DNA from: Comamonadaceae bacterium
GTDB taxonomy: Bacteria; Pseudomonadota; Gammaproteobacteria; Burkholderiales; Burkholderiaceae_C
Direction: 5' to 3'
Assembly: GCA_947461325.1 (NCBI GenBank)
Contig: CANHLD010000131.1
Span: 1 to 5,293 of the forward strand
DNA: 5,293 bases
In this document: positions 1 to 4,768 of the stretch, in pieces
Numbering within the stretch: the first letter of the stretch is position 1
How the letters are laid out: the number at the start of each line of letters is the position of its first letter
The notes under the pieces: model-generated
The model's database searches: none
Told to the model about the DNA's origin: nothing
What the model saw: the letters and a program-made list of their open reading frames with translations, nothing else
Translations under genes and position numbers: made by a program

Positions 1-1
1 A

Positions 2-496
2 ATGAATTCTCACAAACTTAAAATCCTCTTTGTATGCATGGGCAACATTTGTCGCAGTCCTACGGCAGAAGGCGTATTCAAGGCAAAGCTGCATAAGAGC
101 AAACTTCTTGACTTAATCTATGTCGACTCGGCGGGTACGCACAACTACCACCCCAACTCGCCCCCTGATTCGCGCAGTCAAGTACATGCCCTGAAACGTG
201 GATACGACATCTCCAACTTAAGGGCTCGGGCGGTCAATGATGAAGATTTTGAAAAATTTGACTTGCTGATCACCATGGATTGGGATAACCGCGCCTTGCT
301 TGAGCAACGCTGCCCTCCTCACTTACAGCACAAAATTCTGGGGTTTGCAGAGTTTCTAAAAACATCTGAAGCCACTGTGATTCCTGATCCCTACTATGGT
401 GACGACAAGAATTTTGAACATGTTCTCGATTTGGTAGAGGAAGCTTCAGAGGGTTTGATGGCATTTGTGGGCAAGAAAGTGCATGGCCATGAATGA
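2..496 (+). CDS. Low-molecular-weight protein tyrosine phosphatase
   Basis: This 164-residue cytoplasmic protein is a low-molecular-weight protein tyrosine phosphatase (LMW-PTP), which hydrolyses phosphotyrosine or related phosphomonoesters through a cysteinyl-phosphate intermediate. The P-loop is at residues 12-20 (CMGNICRSP), with the nucleophile C12, the phosphate-binding R18 and S19. The conserved SAGT lies at 43-46. The DPY loop is at 129-131 (DPYYGD at 129-134), where D129 would be the general acid. Length and motif spacing are normal for a complete family member. The ATG lies one base from the window edge, so its ribosome binding site cannot be seen and a slightly earlier start cannot be excluded. 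Known relatives act in exopolysaccharide control with a tyrosine kinase (Wzb/Wzc type) or as stand-alone enzymes. No kinase or polysaccharide gene is present here, so the substrate is unknown. The stop overlaps the start of the next gene, suggesting a shared transcript. Confidence 0.95.
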   Translation: MNSHKLKILFVCMGNICRSPTAEGVFKAKLHKSKLLDLIYVDSAGTHNYHPNSPPDSRSQVHALKRGYDISNLRARAVNDEDFEKFDLLITMDWDNRALLEQRCPPHLQHKILGFAEFLKTSEATVIPDPYYGDDKNFEHVLDLVEEASEGLMAFVGKKVHGHE

Positions 497-851
497 GCGA
501 GCCCTTAACGTACTGGGCACAGAATTAATTCCCTGCTCATATGACCCGCTTACCGGATTTTTCAGAGATGGCTGCTGCAAGACTGACAACCAGGACCATG
601 GCAGTCATGTTGTTTGCGCTCGCATCACTCAGGAATTTTTAGATTTCACCCTCAAGCAGGGTAACGACTTGATGACACCACGACCTGAATACAGATTCAA
701 AGGACTCAAGCATGGCGATAAATGGTGCCTGTGTGCCTTGCGCTGGAAAGAGGCATTCGCGGCGGGTGTGGCACCGCCTGTGATTTTGGAAAGCACGCAC
801 CAAAAAGCGCTTGAATTTGTCACGCTAGATCAGCTTAAATCAAGACACTGA
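489..851 (+). CDS. DUF2237 family protein
   Basis: This 120-residue protein matches the bacterial DUF2237 family, whose biochemical role is unknown. Recognisable features are the N-terminal NVLGTEL at 7-13, the segment DPLTGFFRDGCC at 19-30, GSHVVCA at 38-44, the NDLMTPRPEY segment at 59-68, GDKWCLCALRW at 76-86 and GVAPPV at 93-98. Six cysteines (16, 29, 30, 43, 80, 82) hint at metal binding or redox chemistry, but that is inference. There is no signal peptide or membrane segment. The ATG at 489 is preferred because family members begin shortly before the NVLGT motif. ATG 483 would add two residues, and the ATG at 465 would add an unconserved eight-residue leader buried in the upstream gene. 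The start at 489 overlaps the phosphatase stop by 8 bases, so translation is probably coupled. No strong Shine-Dalgarno sequence precedes it. Confidence 0.9.
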   Translation: MNERALNVLGTELIPCSYDPLTGFFRDGCCKTDNQDHGSHVVCARITQEFLDFTLKQGNDLMTPRPEYRFKGLKHGDKWCLCALRWKEAFAAGVAPPVILESTHQKALEFVTLDQLKSRH

Positions 852-940
852 TCTTTCATCTCTATTCCTAAAGAAAGCCTTGAATACGGACTGCGGCACA
901 TGCCCGAGAGATACGCAAAACTGATTCACAATCGGCAGCC

Positions 941-1285
941 ATAAAACTTCACACTGATTTCAAACTCAAGGTCGCAGTTAACACCAACAGTGTGCCGTGG
1001 TTCGCCTCGCCCGTTAACGGTGTCGAGAGAAAAATGATTGAGCGTGATGGTGATGAAGTTGCTCGCGCAACCAGTTTGGTTCGCTATGCACCCAATACCA
1101 GATTCACCACTCACCCGCATGATCTAGGGAAAGCAATCTTTGTTGTGGACAGTGTTTTCGAGGAAGCACATGGCAGATACCCTAAGGGTTATTGGTTACG
1201 CAATCCGCACATGAGCGCACACAAACCTTTTAGCGTTGAAGGTTGCACCATATGAGTTAAGACAGGTCATTTGTCAGTTGCTTAG
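941..1285 (+). pseudogene. Decayed ChrR-type cupin domain gene
   Basis: The plus-strand frame starting at 941 translates to a single cupin domain of the kind found in ChrR-like anti-sigma factors and stand-alone cupins. Conserved stretches are VPWFASP, GVERKMIERDGDEVARATS, LVRYAP, the HPH metal motif, EEAHGRYPKG, WLRNPH and EGCTI. Several lesions are visible. The usual start position (M-K-L-H-T-D-F) reads ATA instead of ATG at 941-943, and no purine-rich ribosome binding site precedes it. After HPHDLG the usual Glu-Glu is replaced by Lys-Ala, removing a likely metal ligand. A TGA at 1253-1255 falls where the family has Phe in CTIFVK, and V-K follows immediately after it. The frame then runs to TAG at 1283-1285. 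A GTG at 992 could still start an 87-residue product, but it would lack the first strands and the metal site. I therefore read this as a pseudogene. The family comparison is from memory and was not computed. Confidence 0.75.
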
Positions 1286-1303
1286 CTATCTCAATCAAAT
1301 AGC

Positions 1304-1356
1304 ATGGTGTCCGATTCAGGAGTCAAACTTTTTGACCCGTATAGTTCGGACCCCAT
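1304..1356. repeat. Extended imperfect palindrome (REP-like element or terminator)
   Basis: The outer arms ATGGTGTCCGA (1304-1314) and TCGGACCCCAT (1346-1356) are inverted copies over 11 bases with one mismatch. Inside them a second hairpin pairs GAGTCAAA (1320-1327) with TTTGACCC (1331-1338), seven of eight positions, around a 3-base loop. Short unpaired stretches separate the two stems. The element ends 9 bases before the stop codon of the minus-strand MarR gene and follows the decayed plus-strand cupin gene. It therefore sits between convergent 3' ends. This would fit a bidirectional transcription stop, a REP/BIME-type repeat, or the remnant end of a small mobile element. There is no long run of T outside the stem, so a classical intrinsic terminator is not clear. 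Confidence 0.55.
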
Positions 1357-1365
1357 TGATGGAGC

Positions 1366-1830
1366 CTAAGCGTGCAGTAAAGCTTTGTCCAAGCAGTCTT
1401 CTATTTGCTTAAAGTATTCAAGTCCATAAGCGCTGAGATTGATAAATTTCTTACGCCGGTCATTTTTATCCAAATCTAAAAATATCAATCCTTCAGAACT
1501 TAATTTTTGAATTTGATGATGAACCGTGGAAATACAACCAAACTGGCGCATTAGGCAAGCTTCGCTGACACTGATGGGATTCCCCATTTCACAGTGAATT
1601 GCAATTTGCTCTAAGAGATGCTCTTCGTTCAGTGTCAGGGTTGGGGAATTTTTGTTAGGCTTGTCTGCAAGTGCGTTTTGCAAAAATTGCATGTACATGT
1701 GATGCATGTTTGAATTCTTTAGGGAAATTCGCTCCTCTTCCAGATCACCAGAGATAGCCATAAGTTGGTCTAGCTCTTCATTACTGATGTATACCTTGCT
1801 TGGATAGGGAGTATGACGAGTTGCATTCAT
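1366..1830 (-). CDS. MarR-like winged-helix transcriptional regulator
   Basis: This 154-residue protein fits a MarR-family regulator, which binds palindromic operators as a dimer. The helix-turn-helix region lies at about 86-112 (ISVSEACLMRQFG followed by STVHHQIQKLSSEGL). The wing follows at about 117-131, with the typical acidic-basic turn DKNDRRKKFI, and a C-terminal dimerisation helix begins near 135. The first 45 residues, including an acidic EEER stretch, do not match anything I recognise. The ATG at 1830 is chosen because AAAGG (1839-1843) lies 8 bases upstream and a promoter-like pair lies further upstream. An in-frame start at 1908 would place the promoter inside the gene. The regulated genes and the ligand are unknown. 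Neighbours bciA and DUF3820 lie upstream on the same strand, and the decayed cupin gene converges from the other side. Codon use looks more AT-rich than in the transporter genes to the right. Confidence 0.8.
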   Translation of the reverse strand: MNATRHTPYPSKVYISNEELDQLMAISGDLEEERISLKNSNMHHMYMQFLQNALADKPNKNSPTLTLNEEHLLEQIAIHCEMGNPISVSEACLMRQFGCISTVHHQIQKLSSEGLIFLDLDKNDRRKKFINLSAYGLEYFKQIEDCLDKALLHA

Positions 1831-1838
1831 TTCATTTG

Positions 1839-1843
1839 CCTTT
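1839..1843 (-). promoter_or_regulatory. Ribosome binding site of the MarR-like gene
   Basis: The minus strand reads AAAGG here, with an 8-base spacer to the ATG at 1830-1828. It is the only good Shine-Dalgarno match near the possible starts and decides in favour of the shorter 154-residue protein. Confidence 0.6.
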
Positions 1844-1871
1844 GGGGTCTGTGTAAACAATCCCTTGGCTT

Positions 1872-1901
1872 TATATATGCGTCCGATCTGTACGTTCACA
1901 A
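1872..1901 (-). promoter_or_regulatory. Candidate sigma-70 promoter of the MarR-like gene
   Basis: On the minus strand, TTGTGA (1901-1896) and TATATA (1877-1872) are separated by 18 bases. Each matches the -35 or -10 consensus at four of six positions. Transcription would begin near 1865, giving a leader of about 35 bases that contains the ribosome binding site. An imperfect palindrome TGTGTAAACA (1850-1859 on the plus strand) lies just downstream of the expected start and could be an autoregulatory operator. All of this is pattern inference. Confidence 0.4.
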
Positions 1902-1946
1902 GGATCAATTGAAATATATTTTTAGTGTCCTTACTTCAAATCAATG

Positions 1947-2036
1947 TCAGTCATCGGATTGTAGTTGCATCAAAGCTTGCGCAGACGCTATGTCGTGTGC
2001 GTTGTGAACTCTAAGTGCCTGTTGCTCAGGAGTCAC
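1947..2036 (-). other. Possible 29-codon ORF or gene remnant
   Basis: Between the DUF3820 stop and the MarR promoter region, a minus-strand frame starting at GTG 2036-2034 and ending at TGA 1949-1947 encodes 29 residues. It begins MTPEQQALRV and contains HNAHDIASAQALMQLQ. The composition is plausible for a short amphipathic helical protein. No Shine-Dalgarno sequence precedes the GTG. An ATG at 2044-2042 overlaps the DUF3820 stop as ATGA but reaches a stop after three codons in a neighbouring frame. A single-base indel would join that ATG to the longer frame, so this could be a broken coupled gene. I recognise no family, and chance is a real alternative. Confidence 0.15.
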
Positions 2037-2040
2037 GTAG

Positions 2041-2259
2041 TCATGGTTTGGTGTTTCGCAAGGGTTTGAGCAAATCACCCAAACCGTTGTGATCAATTTC
2101 GTGCATCAGTGCCAGCAGCCTACCTATCTCACCTTTGGGAAACCCTTCACGTGCAAACCAATTTAAGTAATTGCCAGGCAAATCAGCCAATAATTTTCCT
2201 TGGTGCTTGCCAAATGGCATAGGCATGGTCACTAGTTTTTGCAAGTCGTCCGGATTCAT
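2041..2259 (-). CDS. DUF3820 family small protein
   Basis: This 72-residue protein matches DUF3820, described in Pfam as a putative quorum-sensing-regulated virulence factor family. That name comes from a few members and does not establish a function here. The family pattern is clear: KLVTMPMPFGKHQGKLLADLP at 8-28, YLNWFAREGFPKGEIGRLLAL at 31-51 and the C-terminal GLGDLLKPLR at 59-68. The protein covers the whole domain and has no signal peptide or membrane segment. The start is fixed by a TAG nine codons upstream with no other in-frame start codon between. No Shine-Dalgarno sequence is evident, and a hairpin ends 3 bases before the ATG. The gene follows bciA on the same strand after a 71-base gap, so co-transcription is possible but no functional link is known. 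Confidence 0.88.
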   Translation of the reverse strand: MNPDDLQKLVTMPMPFGKHQGKLLADLPGNYLNWFAREGFPKGEIGRLLALMHEIDHNGLGDLLKPLRNTKP

Positions 2260-2262
2260 ATG

Positions 2263-2288
2263 GTCAGCATACTTGAAAAAATGCTAAC
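2263..2288 (-). promoter_or_regulatory. Hairpin immediately upstream of the DUF3820 start
   Basis: In the minus-strand transcript GUUAGCAU (2288-2281) can pair with AUGCUGAC (2270-2263) around a 10-base loop, giving 8 pairs including one G-U wobble. The 3' arm ends 3 bases before the AUG, where the ribosome would sit, so the stem could limit initiation. The U-rich stretch is in the loop rather than after the stem, so it does not look like an intrinsic terminator for bciA. No such function has been tested. Confidence 0.3.
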
Positions 2289-2330
2289 TTACCCTTGCGG
2301 GAAACCAAACACTCAGAGTCATCAGCTCCA

Positions 2331-3314
2331 TCAAAACACAGAATGGTCTCCAAGTTGCACATTGACCTGACCAGAGACAAGTTGCTGATAGTGGTCAAAC
2401 AGTGTGTGGGATCCAAATGATGGCGTTGCATCAGCCTCATAAGCTTGCGTTTGCGAATTCCATACAAGCATGGACTCGGTGGCGTAGTAACGCCCTATGC
2501 GCGCCAATTCGGCTTTGTCTTTCAATGCGGGAATCAACCAACCCGCTGTTTGAAGCACCGCAATGATGACATCCAGCAAACCGACTGGCACATGTTTGTA
2601 GTGCGGTGTTTTACCCAACAGCTTGAACAAATACTCGCCTTGTTGCAATGGGGTGATCGCCTCGCCCGGACCGCCTACGGGTAGTATGCAGTTATGCAAA
2701 GCTTTATCGCTCAAACAAGCAGAGATGAAACGCCCGAGGTCGTCATCACTGATAGGTTTGCATGCAGTTATCTTGCCATCGCCGAAGAGTAAAAAGGGCT
2801 TACCTTGTTGGAGTCGCTGAATTTGTCCGGACAAAGATTTGAAAAATGCGGTAGGTCTGACGATGGAATAGTTCAAACCAGACGACATCAACTCTTTTTC
2901 AAAAGCAAGTTTGGCTTGCTGAAAACCAAGCAAGGGTTTTTGCACACAAATAGCTGACAGCAAAACAAACTGGGGAATGCCTGAGGTTTTCGCCAAGTTA
3001 AGCCATTGAGAATGTGTGCGGTAGTCGATGGCCCATGCATCCCTTGGCGCACCAGTTCGGGAAGCCAAGCATGACACAACGGCATCAAATGTTTCGCCTC
3101 GCAAGCCCAGATTTTTGGATTCTTCTATCGACTGAACATTGCACACCCTGACCTCGGCGCCTGCCAACTTCTCGCGTGTTTGGTCAGTGGACCAAGCCCC
3201 TTTGACACCAGCTTTGTTTCGCACCAAGCACACTACCTGGTGACCTTCATCCAGCAAGGCCTTGACTGTTGCCAAACCAATGGTGCCTGTTGCACCCAGC
3301 ATCAATACGCGCAT
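2331..3314 (-). CDS. bciA: Divinyl (proto)chlorophyllide a 8-vinyl-reductase, BciA type
   Basis: This 327-residue protein belongs to the atypical short-chain dehydrogenase/NmrA-like group and closely resembles plant DVR and bacterial BciA. Those enzymes use NADPH to reduce the C8 vinyl group of 3,8-divinyl (proto)chlorophyllide to ethyl during (bacterio)chlorophyll synthesis. The Rossmann nucleotide-binding loop is GATGTIG at 7-13. Signatures shared with DVR/BciA are YSIVRPTAFFKSLSGQ at 149-164, FGDGKITACKPISDDDLG at 177-194, LPVGGPGEAITPLQQGE at 211-227, ARIGRYYATESMLVW at 271-286 and the C-terminal LGDHSVF. The length is usual for bacterial BciA; plant forms add a transit peptide. GGAG (3326-3323) lies 8 bases before the ATG and supports this start. 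No other photosynthesis gene is in the window, so it probably lies outside any photosynthesis cluster. A paralogue with another substrate is possible but less likely given the match along the full length. Confidence 0.9.
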   Translation of the reverse strand: MRVLMLGATGTIGLATVKALLDEGHQVVCLVRNKAGVKGAWSTDQTREKLAGAEVRVCNVQSIEESKNLGLRGETFDAVVSCLASRTGAPRDAWAIDYRTHSQWLNLAKTSGIPQFVLLSAICVQKPLLGFQQAKLAFEKELMSSGLNYSIVRPTAFFKSLSGQIQRLQQGKPFLLFGDGKITACKPISDDDLGRFISACLSDKALHNCILPVGGPGEAITPLQQGEYLFKLLGKTPHYKHVPVGLLDVIIAVLQTAGWLIPALKDKAELARIGRYYATESMLVWNSQTQAYEADATPSFGSHTLFDHYQQLVSGQVNVQLGDHSVF

Positions 3315-3473
3315 GAAGCAGGCTCCGGTTGAAAAAAAACTGACTGTAGAGCATCTGCCAACCCCTTCGACTTTTTACTTAGGTGGTTCTGCGGCTATTT
3401 ATTGAAGGCCGGATGTAACAGACAGAAGTTCATAACCCAACCCTCTCAGGGCTTAGCCTCTTGCTTTTTTAGC

Positions 3474-3508
3474 GAATCTATTCTCAGAATCCGACAGATT
3501 TCTGAATC
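3474..3508 (+). promoter_or_regulatory. Repeat-rich possible operator upstream of the binding protein
   Basis: GAATC occurs three times (3474-3478, 3487-3491, 3504-3508). ATTCTCAGAAT (3480-3490) is a perfect palindrome around one central base. TCAGAA (3484-3489) is also repeated in inverted form as TTCTGA (3500-3505). The cluster ends 8 bases before the Shine-Dalgarno sequence, a place where a regulator could act. With short repeats in AT-rich sequence, chance is a serious alternative. Confidence 0.25.
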
Positions 3509-3516
3509 TTGTTTTC

Positions 3517-3523
3517 AAAGGAA
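3517..3523 (+). promoter_or_regulatory. Ribosome binding site selecting the GTG start
   Basis: AAAGGAA lies 6 bases before GTG 3530-3532. The alternative TTG at 3509 lies upstream of this site and has no Shine-Dalgarno of its own. The site therefore fixes the start of the binding protein at 3530. Confidence 0.75.
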
Positions 3524-3529
3524 CCCGCC

Positions 3530-4765
3530 GTGCCCATTTCTTTCAAACGTCAAACCCTGCAATCACTGTTTGCCGGCCTGCTGCTCGGCAGCAATCTGCT
3601 CGGCGCTACCGCTCTGATGGCCCAAGACAAACCGGTGCGTATCGGTGTTCCGACTTCTGTGCAACTGCAAGTCGGCAGAGACACTCTGACTGCGGTCAAG
3701 ATGGCGGTGGACGAAATTAATAAAAAAGGCGGCGTCCTAGGACGCAAGTTTGAATTTGTGTCGGCCGACGAAACCGAAAACCCCGAGACCGGCATCAGCG
3801 CCATCAAAAAGCTGACGGCTGATGAAAAAGTAGATTTGTTGATCGGTGGCTATACCAGCGGTGTGACGCTGGCTCAATTGCCCCACATCTCGGCGGCCAA
3901 AACCATTTACCTGGGCGTGGGCGCAGCCTCGCCTTCTATCACCAACAAAGTGAAACAGGATTACGACAACTACAAATACATTTTCCGCGTGGGTCCGGTC
4001 AATGCGGCGCATCAAGCTCGCGCTTTGGTTGATTTCATCTCTAAATTTGTCATTGGCGAGTTGGGCTATAAAAATATTGCCATCGTCGGCGAAAACGCCA
4101 AATGGGTGCAAGACCTGGTGCCTATTTTGTCCAAAGGTGCCAAGGAAGTCGGCGCCGATGTGCGTATGACCGAATTGTTTGATACCCAGACTTCTGACTT
4201 TTCACCCTTGCTGGCCAAAGTCAAATCCAGCGGCACTCAGTACATGGTGGTGGTTTTGTCGCACGCCTCAAGCGACGTGTTTGCCAAGCAATGGCACGAC
4301 GCTCAAGTGCCGGTGCCCTACGGCGGCATTGATGTGAAAAGCATGGACGGCGATTTCTTTGCCCGCATCGGCGGCAAATCCATTTCCGAGATCGCTGCCA
4401 ACTTTGCGGTGCGCGCACCGATCACCAAGAAAACCGTGCCCTTCTTTGATGAGTTCAAAAAGAACTCTTCCAACTTTCCCGTGTATTCAGCATTCTTTGC
4501 TTATGACGCGGTATTTATTTACGCCGATGCTGTGAAACGCGCAGGCAGTTTTGACACCGAGAAAGTCATCAAGGAATTGGAGAAAACCAAGCACGAAGGC
4601 GTGGCTGGTGAAATCACTTTTGATGAACAGCATGACGTGCAAACCGGCCCCGGCAAAGTCAACTTCATGTTTGTGCAATGGCAGGAAAAAGGCGAACGCG
4701 CTGTCATTTATCCCAAGGAACTGCGCACCGGCAAATTCATCATGCCGCCTTGGATGAAAAAGTAA
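3530..4765 (+). CDS. Branched-chain amino acid-type ABC transporter, periplasmic substrate-binding protein
   Basis: This 411-residue protein is the extracytoplasmic solute-binding subunit of a HAAT-family ABC importer (Peripla_BP_6, LivJ/LivK-like). It would bind the substrate in the periplasm and deliver it to the LivH/LivM-type membrane subunits. Residues 1-31 form a Sec signal peptide: basic FKR near the start, a hydrophobic core to about 28, and likely cleavage after ALMA. The mature protein begins near QDKPVRIGV. The first lobe shows the typical TAVKMAVDEINKKGGVLGRK (53-72), then LIGGYTSGVT (104-113) and YLGVGAASPS (127-136). The second lobe includes NIAIVGENAKW (182-192) and the region AFFAYDAVFIYADAV (321-335). 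The substrate cannot be read from sequence; amino acids, amides, urea and aromatic acids are all known for this family. The gene is followed 3 bases later by the permease gene, so the two form an operon. Confidence 0.93.
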   Translation: MPISFKRQTLQSLFAGLLLGSNLLGATALMAQDKPVRIGVPTSVQLQVGRDTLTAVKMAVDEINKKGGVLGRKFEFVSADETENPETGISAIKKLTADEKVDLLIGGYTSGVTLAQLPHISAAKTIYLGVGAASPSITNKVKQDYDNYKYIFRVGPVNAAHQARALVDFISKFVIGELGYKNIAIVGENAKWVQDLVPILSKGAKEVGADVRMTELFDTQTSDFSPLLAKVKSSGTQYMVVVLSHASSDVFAKQWHDAQVPVPYGGIDVKSMDGDFFARIGGKSISEIAANFAVRAPITKKTVPFFDEFKKNSSNFPVYSAFFAYDAVFIYADAVKRAGSFDTEKVIKELEKTKHEGVAGEITFDEQHDVQTGPGKVNFMFVQWQEKGERAVIYPKELRTGKFIMPPWMKK

Positions 4766-4768
4766 AAA

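Larger units (their letters stand above)
3315..3529. other. Divergent intergenic region between bciA and the ABC transporter operon
   Basis: These 215 bases should hold the promoters of both divergent genes. I see no convincing -35/-10 pair on either strand. Near the transporter start there is a cluster of GAATC repeats and an inverted repeat, listed separately. The plus-strand frame from 3402 overlaps the signal-peptide region of the binding protein and is not a credible gene. Confidence 0.6.

Noticed and set aside
465..488. Earlier ATG start for the DUF2237 gene.
   Set aside because: It adds an unconserved eight-residue leader lying inside the phosphatase gene; family members start just before the NVLGT motif.
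852..880. Terminator after the DUF2237 gene (CTTTC and GAAAG arms).
   Set aside because: The stem is only 5 pairs with a long loop and no T run follows.
992..1255. GTG-initiated 87-residue intact gene.
   Set aside because: The conserved cupin sequence clearly extends upstream of the GTG and past the TGA, so this is a fragment of a decayed gene. No ribosome binding site precedes the GTG.
1831..1908. Longer N-terminus for the MarR-like protein.
   Set aside because: The promoter-like elements and the AAAGG site lie inside this extension, and the shorter form has a usual family length.
2294..2306. Small CCC-GCAA-GGG hairpin after bciA as a terminator.
   Set aside because: Only three G-C pairs can form before a mismatch, and the T run lies several bases away in another hairpin loop.
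2264..2467. Minus-strand 67-residue ORF at the 3' end of bciA.
   Set aside because: Most of it overlaps bciA in another frame, it shows no domain, and it only runs a little past the bciA stop.
3509..3529. TTG start for the binding protein.
   Set aside because: The strong AAAGGAA site lies downstream of the TTG and directly in front of GTG 3530.
3315..3529. PpsR/CrtJ-type site (TGT-N12-ACA) upstream of bciA.
   Set aside because: Each TGT in this region was checked and none has ACA at the required distance.
3737..4111. Long minus-strand ORF inside the binding-protein gene, and a similar one at 4487-4873.
   Set aside because: Both are antisense frames of a well-supported coding region with no recognisable domain.
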